A DNA stretch of 64,000 nt from DASZFV01 sp036494575 (GTDB lineage: Bacteria; Myxococcota_A; Polyangia; Fen-1088), in assembly GCA_036494575.1 (NCBI GenBank), contig DASXOE010000031.1:8659-72658 (forward strand), written 5' to 3'. Both the position numbers and the translations under genes were made by a program. The notes beneath the pieces were generated by a model. The model searched no databases, was not told the DNA's origin, and was given only the letters and a program-made list of their open reading frames with translations. Shown piece after piece: positions 42,595 through 52,023 of the stretch. The first letter of the stretch is position 1, and every line of letters starts with the position of its first letter.

Positions 42595-43500
42595 ATGGCG
42601 GCCCCGCAGAGTGTGACCTTGGGTCTCATCCAGATGCGTTGCTCGACGGAGCCACGCGAGAACCTCGAGCGCGCCGTCGCGCGCGTGCGCGAAGCCGCCA
42701 AGGCGGGGGCGCAGGTGATCTGCCTGCCGGAGCTCTTTCGCTCGCGGTACTTCTGTCAGACCGAGGACCACGCGAGCTTCGAGCTAGCCGAGTCGATCCC
42801 GGGGCCGACGAGCGAGACGCTCGCGCGCGTCGCGAAGGAGGCGCGCGTCGTCGTCATCGGCTCCCTCTTCGAGCGGCGCGCGGCGGGCATCTACCACAAC
42901 ACGGCCGTCGTCGTCGACGCCGACGGGAGCACGCGCGGCCTCTATCGCAAGATGCACATCCCGGACGACCCCTCCTACTACGAAAAGTTCTATTTCACGC
43001 CGGGCGATTTGGGCTTCCGCGCCTTCGACACGGCGTTCGGCCGCATCGGCACGCTCGTGTGCTGGGACCAGTGGTACCCGGAGGGCGCGCGGCTCACGGC
43101 GCTCGCGGGCGCCGACGTCCTCTTTTATCCGACCGCCATCGGCTGGCACCCGGCCGAGAAGGCCGAGCACGGCGCTGCCCAGGCCTCCGCCTGGCAGACG
43201 ATCCAGCGCTCGCACGCCATCGCGAACGGCGTCTACGTGGCCGCCGTCAACCGCGTCGGCCTCGAGAAGCCCGAGAAGACAAAGTCGGGTGACGGCGCGG
43301 GCATCGAGTTCTGGGGCGGCACGTTCGCGGCCGATCCCTTCGGCACGATCCTGAAGGAGGCTTCGCGGACCGAGGAAGAGACGGTCATCGTGACGTGCGA
43401 CAGGCGGCATCAAGAGACGGTGCGCCAGCACTGGCCGTTCCTGCGCGATCGCCGCATCGACGCCTACGGCGACATCACGCGCCGGTTCATAGACGAATGA
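42595..43500 (+). CDS. aguB: N-carbamoylputrescine amidase AguB
   Basis: The 301-residue nitrilase-superfamily enzyme has the catalytic triad: Glu in VICLPELFRSRYFC, Lys in YRKMHIPDDPSYYEKFYF and Cys in LVCWDQWYPEGARL. The IPDD...YEKFYFTPGD stretch is typical of AguB. It hydrolyses N-carbamoylputrescine to putrescine, CO2 and ammonia. The ATG at 42595 follows a GTAGGG-type site. The stop overlaps the aguA start (ATGA), so the two act together to turn agmatine into putrescine. Confidence 0.95.
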   Translation: MAAPQSVTLGLIQMRCSTEPRENLERAVARVREAAKAGAQVICLPELFRSRYFCQTEDHASFELAESIPGPTSETLARVAKEARVVVIGSLFERRAAGIYHNTAVVVDADGSTRGLYRKMHIPDDPSYYEKFYFTPGDLGFRAFDTAFGRIGTLVCWDQWYPEGARLTALAGADVLFYPTAIGWHPAEKAEHGAAQASAWQTIQRSHAIANGVYVAAVNRVGLEKPEKTKSGDGAGIEFWGGTFAADPFGTILKEASRTEEETVIVTCDRRHQETVRQHWPFLRDRRIDAYGDITRRFIDE

Positions 43501-44600
43501 GCGCGCCCGCTCCGGCCTCCACGCCGGCGGCGCTCGGCTTCCGCATGCCGGCCGAATGGGAGCCGCACGAGGCGACCTGGCTGGCCTGGCCGCACGCGGC
43601 GGCCGACTGGCCTGGCAAGCTCGCGCCCATCCCCTGGGTCTACGGCGAGGTCGTGCGCCACCTCGCGCGCGGCGAGGTCGTGCGCATCCTCGTGCTCGAC
43701 GCCGCCGTCGAGAAGAAGGCGCGCGCGTTGCTCGCTCGCGTGGGGGTGGACGAGGCGCGCGTTCGGTTCTTCCGCGTGCCGACCGATCGCAGCTGGACCC
43801 GCGACACGTGCCCGCTCTTCGTGAGCGACGCGGCCGGGCGCGTCGCCATGACGAACTGGCGGTTCAACGGCTGGGCGAAGTACGCGAACCACAAGAAGGA
43901 CGACGCAATCAACGACCGCCTCGCGAGCCGCCTCGGGCTCACGCAGTGGAAGCCGACGGTGACGGTCGCGGGCAAGGCCTCGCGGGTCGTCCTCGAGGGC
44001 GGCAGCGTCGACGTGGACGGGCGCGGCACGATCCTCACGACGGAGGAGTGCCTGCTCTCGCCCGTTCAGGCGCGCAACCCGGGCCTTCCGCGCGAGGAGC
44101 TCGAGCGCGTGCTCTGCGAGCACCTGGGCGCGCGCAAGGTCCTGTGGCTCGGCAACGGCATCGCGGGCGACGACACGCACGGGCACGTCGACGATCTGGC
44201 GCGCTTCGTCGACGCGCGCACGGTCGTCATCGCGACCGAGGACGATCCCGCCGACGCCAACCACGCGCCGCTGCGCGAGAACCGCGCGCGCCTCGAGGCC
44301 ATGACGAACGCCGACGGCGAGCGCCTGCGCGTCGAGACCCTGCCCATGCCCGCGCCCGTCGTGCTCGACGGCGTGCGACTGCCCGCGAGCTACGCGAACT
44401 TCTACGTCGCGAACGCCGTCGTGCTCGTGCCCACCTTCAACGATCCGCGCGATCGCGAAGCCCTCGCGACGCTGGCCCGCCTCTTCCCCACGCGCGCCGT
44501 CGTCGGCATCCACGCCGTCGATCTCGTGTGGGGCCTCGGCACGCTGCACTGCATGACGCAGCAGCAGCCGGCGGGCGCGCGGGCGGCCGACGGTGAGTGA
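43497..44600 (+). CDS. aguA: Agmatine deiminase AguA
   Basis: The 367-residue PPAD-family enzyme removes ammonia from agmatine to make N-carbamoylputrescine. It shows MPAEWEPHEATWLAWPH, DRSWTRDTCPLFV (canonical R-D-x-GP), GGSVDVDGRGTILTTEECLL, DTHGHVDDLARFVD and the nucleophilic Cys in LGTLHCMTQQQP. The start overlaps the aguB stop. It is convergent with the DUF3160 gene, 21 bases away. Arginine decarboxylase, which would supply agmatine, is not here. Confidence 0.95.
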   Translation: MSAPAPASTPAALGFRMPAEWEPHEATWLAWPHAAADWPGKLAPIPWVYGEVVRHLARGEVVRILVLDAAVEKKARALLARVGVDEARVRFFRVPTDRSWTRDTCPLFVSDAAGRVAMTNWRFNGWAKYANHKKDDAINDRLASRLGLTQWKPTVTVAGKASRVVLEGGSVDVDGRGTILTTEECLLSPVQARNPGLPREELERVLCEHLGARKVLWLGNGIAGDDTHGHVDDLARFVDARTVVIATEDDPADANHAPLRENRARLEAMTNADGERLRVETLPMPAPVVLDGVRLPASYANFYVANAVVLVPTFNDPRDREALATLARLFPTRAVVGIHAVDLVWGLGTLHCMTQQQPAGARAADGE

Positions 44601-44621
44601 ATGACGCCGTAGACTTTTTCG

Positions 44622-46904
44622 CTACCGAACGACGAGGTCCTCGATCCACGGGACGTCGGCCGGCGGCGTCTGCGCGATCTCGGCGGCCCAGTCCTGATCG
44701 TTGAGGCGCTGGAAGTCGGTCGTCACCTTCTCATGGTACGCGGAGGCGACGCCCGCGTAGGCGCGCGGGCCCGTGCAGGTATCGATCGTGACGACCATGA
44801 GGCGCGGCAGTCCGGTCGCGACGTGCAGGACGTTGCCGACGGGGTTGCCGGCCTCGTCGGTGGGCTCGGTGTGCACGTCGGCGATCGTGGGATCGGACTC
44901 CGTCGAGTTCCCCGAGAAGAAGAGCTTCGGGTACCAGCCCTGGCCGTAGTCGCCGCCGCATACGCGCTGCACCTTGACGATCTCGTTGATGAAGGCGAGG
45001 TCCTCGGCCGTGTGGGGCATGCCCGTGCGCTGGTTCTCGGCCATCTCGTGCAGGATGCGGCTGACGTCGGCGAGGTGGAGGAAGTACGTCTTGACGTTCA
45101 TGGCCGCCTGCGACGTCGAGCCGGCCACGAGCGTGTCGGCCAACGCGGCGCCTTTTTGCGCGAAGGTCTCCAGCGCCGCGAAGAAAGCCGGTGACGGCTC
45201 GACGTAGGCGTCGGGGAAATCGCAGGCCGCGCCGCTCGTGTACGACTGCTTGGCGTAGAGGATCGTGTCGCGGCGAAGCTCGGCCCAGGACGCGAGCTGC
45301 GTGTTGAGGACGCGCCGGCCCCAGGCCGCGCCGCGCGCCACGGCGGGCAAGCCGCTCGTCGCGTCGGCGAGCTCGGCCGTGGGCGAGAGCGCGCGCAGCG
45401 CGGCCAGCCACCCGTTGTAGAGGTTGGCTTGCCAGAAGTCCGGCGCGTATTGGTCGACGAGGAGGCGCGTCGCCTCGAGCTCGGGCGCGTAGCCATGCGT
45501 GACGAGGTCGTCCGTGAGCAGCGACACCGCCTGATCGTTGCCGAGCGCCGCGTAGGCGACGTCGAGCGGGTTCGGCAGCATCCGCTTGGGCAGCCCGGCG
45601 TGGATCACGCGATCGTACGTGACGTTCGAGAACACGTACGAGTCGACGACGAAGCGCTGCCCGAGGAAGAGCCAGCTCGCCGACAGCGGCAGGGTGCCGC
45701 CCGTGCCATTGATGATCACCTGGCTGTTGATGGCCTGCTTGCCGTAGCCGCCATCGACGATCGTTTGCGCGATGGTCTGGTCGGGCAGCGCGGCGAGCGC
45801 CGCCAGGTCGGCGACGCCGAGATCGGTCATGAGGCGATCGACGTCGGGGGGCGACATCGAGTCGGGCTCGCCCACGAAGGCCCGGAGCGTGGCATCGACG
45901 AGGCGCCAGCGACCGAGCGACGTCTCGTCCATGAGCCGGCGCAGCGCGACGGCCAGATCGAGCTGCCGCCGCACGAAGCGCGCCTGCCCCGTGTTCTCGT
46001 CGACGTGGATGATGGGGAGCTCGGTGCGGCCGAGCCAGATCATGGCGCGAAAATATTGCTCGAGGGCCGGCACGCCCACGTAATGGCCGCGCGGCTTGAA
46101 CTGCGAGAAATCGTAGTGCTGCGGCAGGCCGAAGAGGACGACGTCCGCCACGCCGGCGCTCGCCGTCGCGCCCGTGACGAGCCGCCCCGCGGCGCCGCCG
46201 TCACCGCCCGCGACGACGCTCGCGGGGCTCGCCGTCAGGAGCGCTTGCGCGACGGCCAGATAGACGTCGGCGTCTCCGGTGGTCGTCGCCGAGAAGCCGT
46301 CGGTCTTGGCGGCGAGGCGGTCGCGCATGGCGCCGAGCAGCGCGCCGAGCTCGGAGACGAGGCGCTCGATCTCGACGGTCTTGAGGATGTCGTCGTAGGA
46401 GCGGTGGACGGCGTGGATGATCGAATCGGCTGAAACGTAAACGGGGAGGTCGGCCGCGTAGATCGTGTCGTAGGCGTAGACGAAGTCCGGATAGGCGTGC
46501 TTCGCGGAGATCACGAACCCGTTCTTGGCGAGCACGGCGAGCTCGCCAGCGCCGAGGGTCACGCTCGAGGCCTGCAGCAAGGAGAGGTTCGCGGCCGCCA
46601 TCGGATCGTAGGGCAGCGTCGGCGCGAAGGGGACGGCGCGCGCGGCGGCGAGCGCGTCGGCCGTGAGGGTCTTCGTGGGCGCAAATTTTTCATTCAGCGC
46701 CTGCAGCGCGCTGGTTTGGGCCGGCGAGGCGGCCAGCGTCACGGCCGTGCCCGCGTCCCCGACGGTGGGCTGGATGCCACCTCCCGCCGAGCCCCCCGCC
46801 CCGCTTCCCAGGCTGGTGGCGCCTCCGCCAGAGCAGGCGGCCGCCGCCAGGCTCAGCGTCAATCCGAACAGGCTCGATGCGCGCGTCGATGCTCTCCTCG
46901 TCAT
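44622..46904 (-). CDS. DUF3160-family lipoprotein
   Basis: The 760-residue exported protein has a lipoprotein signal (FGLTLSLAAAACSGGG). A Gly-rich stretch is followed by the DUF3160 domain over most of the length. Recognised segments include YDTIYAADLPVYVSADSIIH and AVHRSYDDILKTVE, IIHVDENTGQARF, and a C-terminal HEMAENQRTGMPHTAEDLAF. The family's role is unknown; members occur mainly in myxobacteria, Chloroflexi and planctomycetes, on the cell surface. The ATG at 46904 was chosen, since upstream in-frame residues are Arg-rich. It has its own transcription unit, behind the 47045 gene. Confidence 0.85.
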   Translation of the reverse strand: MTRRASTRASSLFGLTLSLAAAACSGGGATSLGSGAGGSAGGGIQPTVGDAGTAVTLAASPAQTSALQALNEKFAPTKTLTADALAAARAVPFAPTLPYDPMAAANLSLLQASSVTLGAGELAVLAKNGFVISAKHAYPDFVYAYDTIYAADLPVYVSADSIIHAVHRSYDDILKTVEIERLVSELGALLGAMRDRLAAKTDGFSATTTGDADVYLAVAQALLTASPASVVAGGDGGAAGRLVTGATASAGVADVVLFGLPQHYDFSQFKPRGHYVGVPALEQYFRAMIWLGRTELPIIHVDENTGQARFVRRQLDLAVALRRLMDETSLGRWRLVDATLRAFVGEPDSMSPPDVDRLMTDLGVADLAALAALPDQTIAQTIVDGGYGKQAINSQVIINGTGGTLPLSASWLFLGQRFVVDSYVFSNVTYDRVIHAGLPKRMLPNPLDVAYAALGNDQAVSLLTDDLVTHGYAPELEATRLLVDQYAPDFWQANLYNGWLAALRALSPTAELADATSGLPAVARGAAWGRRVLNTQLASWAELRRDTILYAKQSYTSGAACDFPDAYVEPSPAFFAALETFAQKGAALADTLVAGSTSQAAMNVKTYFLHLADVSRILHEMAENQRTGMPHTAEDLAFINEIVKVQRVCGGDYGQGWYPKLFFSGNSTESDPTIADVHTEPTDEAGNPVGNVLHVATGLPRLMVVTIDTCTGPRAYAGVASAYHEKVTTDFQRLNDQDWAAEIAQTPPADVPWIEDLVVR

Positions 46905-47044
46905 GATGAGGCCCAATGGAGCAACTGCCGTGCCGGGCACCCGCCGGGAGGAGCCCCGCTGGTCTTTTGCCCCGAACGCGGCGCGGGTCTCAGAAACCTG
47001 ACGCGGTCGCTCCAGCACGGGCGCGGTTCCGGCAGCGCGACGGT

Positions 47045-47854
47045 TCAAGACGCCTGCCCGAGCCAGCGCGCTTCAATCCAGGCGAGCGAGTCTGGGCTCG
47101 CCCGCAGCGCCTCGTCGAGCGCGCGTACGGCCTCGTCGCCGTCTCGGTCGTCGCGGGCATAGGCGCGCGCGTAGAGGATCCAGTTCGACAGCTGGAAATG
47201 GTGGAGCAGCGGGGCGAAGCGACGACCGGCGAAACCCTCGAGCGCGCCGTGCGCCGCCGCGGCGTCGCCGCAGGCGTGGAGCGCCGTGCCCACGTCGACG
47301 AGCAGGGCACGCAGGTCCTCGAACGCCCTCTCGGGAGCCGCCGACACGCTCTCGAGCAGGCGCGCGAAGGCCCGCTCGTCGAGGCCGGCCTGCTCGGCCG
47401 CCTCCGCCATGAGGGGCACCTGGCTCGTGACGAAGTCGGAGTCCGGGGCGATCCCGAGGAGTCGGCCCACGAGGTAGAGATCGAATGCGCTCGCGATGGC
47501 CTCGGCGAAGAGCAGCGCGGCCGCCGACGTTTCCGCGGACGCGCGCGCGAGGGCGCGCCCCACGACGTGGTGGAGCGCGGTGTGCGCGACCACGTCGGGC
47601 GCGACGTGGTCGTCGACGAGCACGCTGGCCTCTTCCGAGGGCGACCAGAAGGTCAGGTTCAGGAACAGCGCGCGGTCCCAGCTGGCGTTCTCGCCGGCGT
47701 CGGCGATCTTGAACTCGTGTCCGGACGCGCGCAGCGCCTCCTTGAGGCGATGGTAGATCGCCACGCCGCGAAAAGAAGTCTCGTCGTCGATCGTGAGCTC
47801 GTCGAGCGTCAGGCTGCGCAGCGGCACGAGCTCACGATACTCCGGTAGCGACAT
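47045..47854 (-). CDS. Hypothetical protein divergent from a Ser/Thr kinase
   Basis: The 269-residue cytoplasmic-looking protein is not recognised. It starts MSLPEYRELVPLRSLTLDEL. The middle holds DDHVAPDVVAHTALHHVVG with clustered His residues that could bind a metal. The C-terminal half is helical with TPR-like turns (ALHACGDAAAAHGALEGFAG, AVRALDEALRASPDSLAW). An earlier in-frame ATG at 47887 would overlap the start of the divergent kinase gene, so 47854 is preferred, leaving 31 bases between. Tight divergence from the kinase suggests linked regulation, but no function is proposed. Confidence 0.7.
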   Translation of the reverse strand: MSLPEYRELVPLRSLTLDELTIDDETSFRGVAIYHRLKEALRASGHEFKIADAGENASWDRALFLNLTFWSPSEEASVLVDDHVAPDVVAHTALHHVVGRALARASAETSAAALLFAEAIASAFDLYLVGRLLGIAPDSDFVTSQVPLMAEAAEQAGLDERAFARLLESVSAAPERAFEDLRALLVDVGTALHACGDAAAAHGALEGFAGRRFAPLLHHFQLSNWILYARAYARDDRDGDEAVRALDEALRASPDSLAWIEARWLGQAS

Positions 47855-47885
47855 CGGGCGCCGAACGATCAAAACTGACCGGCCC

Positions 47886-49145
47886 ATGGACGAGCCGCTG
47901 ACGTCCGCGCCGGAGCACTACGGGCGCTATCGCCTCGTCGAACGCATCGGCGTGGGCGGAATGGCCGAGGTCTTCAAGGCCTACGTCGAGGGCCGCGAGG
48001 GGTTCGGCGACGCCTTCGTCATCAAGCGCATCCGCCCCGAGAAGTCCGATCGTGCGGAGATCATCCAGATGTTCTGCGACGAGGCGCGCATAGCCGCGCT
48101 GCTCTCGCACCCGAACATCGTCGAGACGTACGACTTCGGCCAGATCGGCGGCGCCTACTTCATGACCATGGAGTACCTGCGCGGGCGCGACCTCTCGGCG
48201 GTCATGCGCGCCTCGCGGCTGCGTCTGGCCGCCGCGCCGCCGTTCGTCGCGGCGCGCATCGCCGAGCAGGTCGCGCTTGGCCTCGAGCACGCGCACCGCG
48301 CGACGTTCGCTGATGGGCGCCCGGCCGAGATCATCCACCGCGACGTCACGCCGTCGAACATCATGCTGCTCGCGTCGGGCGGCGTGAAGGTGCTCGACTT
48401 CGGCATCGCGAAGGTCGCCGCGAGCGCGCGCGCCGAGCCGGCCGTGCCGCGCAAGAGCCGCATCAAGGGCAAGCTGGCCTATCTGTCGCCCGAGCAGGTG
48501 CGCAACGCCGACCTCGACGCCCGCTCCGACCTCTTTTCGCTCGGCGTCGTGCTGTGGGAGATGCTCGTGGGCCAGCGCCTCTTCGCGGGCGGCAGCGAGT
48601 TCGAGACCCTGCGCAACGTGCTGACGCTGCCGGTGCCGCCCCCGTCGTCGAAGCGCCCCGACGTGCCGCCGGCGCTCGACCGCGTCGTCGCGCGCGCCCT
48701 CGAGCGCGACCGGGACGCGCGCCACGCCTCGGCGGCCGCTCTCGCGCGAGAGCTCGGCGCGGTCCTCGGCCAGGCGCCGGCGGGTCGCGACGACGTCGCC
48801 GCGCTCCTCACGACTCTCTTCGGCGACGATGCCGCGCGGCCGCGCGAGCGGATGACCGCGTCGCGGAGCGGCGACAGCATCTCGTCGCTCGAAGGCGAGG
48901 CGACGGGCCGCCTGACCGGCGAGGAGCCGATCGTCTCCGGCGTCCCGCCCACGCGCGTCCAGGGCTCGCGTTCGGCGCCGGGAGCGCGCGGGCCGTCGTC
49001 GGTGCGGCGCCACCGCGCGCTCGCCATCGGCGCGGGCGCGGCGCTGCTGGCCGCCCTCGCGCTCGGCGTCTTTTGGCGCCGCGCCTTCAGTCCAGCTGCG
49101 CCAGATCCGTCTCGACCAGCAAGTACAACGAGCGCAGGAAGGTGA
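47886..49145 (+). CDS. Membrane-anchored Hanks-type Ser/Thr protein kinase
   Basis: The 419-residue protein has a full kinase domain (about 14-290): Gly loop IGVGGMAEVF, Lys48 in VIKRI, HRDVTPSNIM (H151-D153-N158), DFGIAK (D171) and LAYLSPEQV. A linker follows, then one membrane segment (ALAIGAGAALLAALALGVFW, about 377-397) near the C-terminus with a short tail outside. It likely phosphorylates cytoplasmic targets. Its 3' end overlaps the 3' end of the convergent kinase gene by 59 bases, so the last 20 codons are read in both directions. The extracellular tail has no PASTA or other sensor domain. Confidence 0.93.
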   Translation: MDEPLTSAPEHYGRYRLVERIGVGGMAEVFKAYVEGREGFGDAFVIKRIRPEKSDRAEIIQMFCDEARIAALLSHPNIVETYDFGQIGGAYFMTMEYLRGRDLSAVMRASRLRLAAAPPFVAARIAEQVALGLEHAHRATFADGRPAEIIHRDVTPSNIMLLASGGVKVLDFGIAKVAASARAEPAVPRKSRIKGKLAYLSPEQVRNADLDARSDLFSLGVVLWEMLVGQRLFAGGSEFETLRNVLTLPVPPPSSKRPDVPPALDRVVARALERDRDARHASAAALARELGAVLGQAPAGRDDVAALLTTLFGDDAARPRERMTASRSGDSISSLEGEATGRLTGEEPIVSGVPPTRVQGSRSAPGARGPSSVRRHRALAIGAGAALLAALALGVFWRRAFSPAAPDPSRPASTTSAGR

Positions 49146-51213
49146 GCCGCTCCTCCGGTTCCGAGAACTGGTCCATCCAGGCGCGCAGGGTCCGCTCGCC
49201 GTCGAGCAGCTCGAGCACCTCGCGCGGCGTTGGGCCGATGCGGAAGGCCTCGGGGTGGACGCGGCGGTTGCGGGTCGCGGCGGGCCGGTAGTCGACGAGA
49301 GGCGCGAAGCGCTGCTCGAGCAGGTCGCTCGGCAGGTTCACGACGCCCGCGCCCAGGATCTCGAAGGTGTCGAGGCCCAGCGGGAAGCCGTCGGTGGGGT
49401 TCGTCGTGCCCCGGAAGAAGGCGAACGTGCCCTCCGTCCAGCCGAAGACGTCGATGACGCGATCCCGGACCTGTTGCGACAGAAGACGGAAGACGTCGAG
49501 CGGTTTCAGCAGACCGAGCGCGACGAGCGTGTCGCCCAGCTTGCCGTTGTATTGCGGCAGCATGCCGAGCGCGAACTCGAGGTCGCCGCGGCCCAGCACC
49601 TCCTTGGCGACGAGGTACTCGCCGAAGCGCTCGCTCGACAGGCTCGAGTTCACCGACTCGGGCGCGCCCTTGACGAGGAAGACCTCCTTGATCGTCCCCG
49701 GCACCTCGAAGCGCAGCAGACCCGTCTCGCCCGCGACCGCCAGATCGCAGAACAAACGCATGGGGGTGATGACGCTCACGTCGCCGGCGCTGTCGGGCGG
49801 GCTCTTGGGCGCGCCCGAGATGAACTTGCCGACGCCCGGGTGCGGCCCGCCTGACATTCCAATTCCGCCCACGGGACGCACGGGCGGGCGCGCCTGCGCC
49901 GCGGGCGTGAATCCACGCACCGACGAGCGCTCGTTCTCCTCGTCGGCGGGCCAGCCGTCGTCGACCGCGGTCAGGGCTGGACCGAGGTGCGCCGTGGGCG
50001 GATCCGCCAGGCCGCCGTCGCCGCCCGCGGGCGACGCGCGCGTGATGGGGACGGCGCCGGGCGGGACCTCGCGCGTCGTGTCGAGGAGGCCCGCCGCCAT
50101 GAGCGCCGCCAGATCGGGCTCGTCGGCGGACGTACGCTCCGTGTTGACGACGTCGGCCGCCTCGCTGACGATTCCGAGTCCTGCGGCGCCGCGCGCGCCC
50201 GCCTGAGCGTTCGCCTCGCCCGCGCTCGCCTTGCGCGCGTCCCGCGCCAGCCGCTCGGCGGCCTCGGGGCTCGGATCGAGCAGATCGCCGAGGAACGCGC
50301 GCAGATCCGGCGGGCCCACGCGCTGCCCCGTCTCGTAGAGGTAGTCGCCGAGCGCGTCGCGGAACGCCGCGGCCGTTGGGAAGCGCTCGCGCGGATCCTT
50401 CTGGAGGGCGCGCCGCACGATGCCATCGAGCGCGGGCGGCAGATCGCGTCCGTACTTCGCGAGGCGCTCGATGCGCGCGTCGCGCACCATGAGCAACACG
50501 TCGAGGTCGGCGGGGGCCGTGAAGAGCCGCCGGCCCATGAGCATCTCCGCGAGCACGACGCCGATGCCGAACAGATCGCTGCGCTCATCGACCTGCTGGC
50601 CCACGACCTGCTCGGGCGACATGTACCCGTACTTGCCTTTGAGCGTGCCGGCCTGGGTCTTCGATTCGCGCCGCTGCGCGTGGGCGATCCCGAAGTCGCC
50701 GAGCTTCACGTCGCCGCGCTTCGACAAGAAGATGTTCGAGGGCGAGATGTCGCGATGCACGATGTGCATCTGTTTGCCCTCCATGTCGCGCGCGTTGTGC
50801 GCGTAATCGAGCGCCTCGAGCACCTCATTGACGACGAACACGGCCAGGTGCCGCGGGACGAACAGGCGCCGCTGCGCCGCGGCGCGCAGGAGCCCGAGCG
50901 CATCCGAGCCGTCGACGTATTCGAGCGCGATGAAGTACTGCCCACCCACGTCGCCGAAGTCGAGGATCTGGACGATCTTCGGGTGGGTGAGCTGCGCCGT
51001 GAGCTTCGCCTCGTCGATGAACATCGAGACGAAGTTCGCGTCGGCGGCAAGGTGCGGGAGGATCCGCTTGATGACGAGGATCTTCTCGAAGCCGTGCGAC
51101 GAGCTGATCTTGGCGCGAAAGACCTCGGCCATGCCGCCGACCGCGAGGCGCTCGAGGAGCGTGTAACGGCCGAACTGCGAGGGTAAGGTCAGCGCTCCCC
51201 TCGCGGTCGACAT
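49087..51213 (-). CDS. Ser/Thr protein kinase with C-terminal PATAN (DUF4388) domain
   Basis: The 708-residue protein has an active-looking kinase domain (about 15-275: K49, HRDISPSN, D173FG, MSPEQVV), a long Ala/Pro linker, and a PATAN-type region (about 490-640: LRFEVPGTIKEVFLVKGAPE, then GTFAFFRG). There is no membrane segment. PATAN domains couple sensing to partner binding in two-component and motility proteins. The regulator at 1145 is the only other PATAN protein here. The ATG at 51213 was chosen, since upstream in-frame codons are shadow. It lies 22 bases downstream of the 51236 gene, as an operon, and overlaps the kinase gene at 47886 at the 3' end. Confidence 0.92.
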   Translation of the reverse strand: MSTARGALTLPSQFGRYTLLERLAVGGMAEVFRAKISSSHGFEKILVIKRILPHLAADANFVSMFIDEAKLTAQLTHPKIVQILDFGDVGGQYFIALEYVDGSDALGLLRAAAQRRLFVPRHLAVFVVNEVLEALDYAHNARDMEGKQMHIVHRDISPSNIFLSKRGDVKLGDFGIAHAQRRESKTQAGTLKGKYGYMSPEQVVGQQVDERSDLFGIGVVLAEMLMGRRLFTAPADLDVLLMVRDARIERLAKYGRDLPPALDGIVRRALQKDPRERFPTAAAFRDALGDYLYETGQRVGPPDLRAFLGDLLDPSPEAAERLARDARKASAGEANAQAGARGAAGLGIVSEAADVVNTERTSADEPDLAALMAAGLLDTTREVPPGAVPITRASPAGGDGGLADPPTAHLGPALTAVDDGWPADEENERSSVRGFTPAAQARPPVRPVGGIGMSGGPHPGVGKFISGAPKSPPDSAGDVSVITPMRLFCDLAVAGETGLLRFEVPGTIKEVFLVKGAPESVNSSLSSERFGEYLVAKEVLGRGDLEFALGMLPQYNGKLGDTLVALGLLKPLDVFRLLSQQVRDRVIDVFGWTEGTFAFFRGTTNPTDGFPLGLDTFEILGAGVVNLPSDLLEQRFAPLVDYRPAATRNRRVHPEAFRIGPTPREVLELLDGERTLRAWMDQFSEPEERLTFLRSLYLLVETDLAQLD

Positions 51214-51235
51214 GCCTGCTGAATAATAAGACCTC

Positions 51236-51883
51236 TTACCGTTTTTTGGGGAGCAGCTTGCGGAGCTGCAGCGGTTCGACCATTTCGGTCGCGAGCTCGA
51301 GCGTCCGGTAGGCGGAGCGTCGCCCTCGCGCCTGGCTCTCTTCGTTCGTGGCCACGGCCGCGAGGAGGACCTTGCCCTCTTCATAATAGCGGCGCTCCTG
51401 CGAGAGGAGTGTTTCGGCGAGCAGGCTCGCGGTCTCGCCGTCGCCTTTCTCGCGGCAGGTCGCCGCGAGCGCGTTGAGCCGCGCCATCGACAGCGCCTTG
51501 GAGGTCACGTAGCCGGCCGCCGCTCGCTCTTCGGGGGTCTGCAGCGAGCGCAGGAAGGCGAACAGCTTCGAGTAACCGCCCGACCGGGGATCGTAGGGCC
51601 CTTGGCCCAGGGCGTCGAGGCGCGCCGTCACCTGGCGGCATTGGCGCGCGCCGTCGCCGCACTGCTCGGCGACGGAGAGCTTCATCTCGAGATCCTCGCA
51701 GTCGGCCACCCAGAGGGCCGCGACCTCGGCCGCTTCGATCGTCGTCTTTATGACGAGGCGCAGGACATCGGTGACCTCGAAGCCTTCCTTGGCGAGGCCG
51801 GGTCCGAGAGCCTCGATGACGCGCTGGATAGAGATCTGGTTCTTCGCGTCGAGCTCGCTCACGAACGTGTCTGCTGCTGCCAT
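51236..51883 (-). CDS. Hypothetical helical protein, operon partner of a kinase
   Basis: The 215-residue protein has no recognised domain. It is all-helical, with long helices (VTDVLRLVIKTTIEAAEVAALW, ARLNALAATCREKGDGETASLL, LSQERRYYEEGKVLLAAVA). The Glu/Tyr/Arg pattern of the last two helices recalls ferritin-like four-helix bundles, but the metal ligands are not clear. It is the first gene of a pair with the PATAN kinase, 22 bases upstream, so it may be a substrate, adaptor or sensor for it. The start at 51883 is followed by a normal reading pattern. No function assigned. Confidence 0.75.
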   Translation of the reverse strand: MAAADTFVSELDAKNQISIQRVIEALGPGLAKEGFEVTDVLRLVIKTTIEAAEVAALWVADCEDLEMKLSVAEQCGDGARQCRQVTARLDALGQGPYDPRSGGYSKLFAFLRSLQTPEERAAAGYVTSKALSMARLNALAATCREKGDGETASLLAETLLSQERRYYEEGKVLLAAVATNEESQARGRRSAYRTLELATEMVEPLQLRKLLPKKR

Positions 51884-52023
51884 GGAATCTTCCGACCTCG
51901 ATCGTGGGTGGGGCCGTGTCGCACCGTCAAGTCACGGCGACGTTCTCCCGATGTCCAGAGTGCAGACCCTGCCATAGGTCGGCGCGCATAGCCAACCGCG
52001 AGGCGCGGTTCGGGAGGAGTGAC

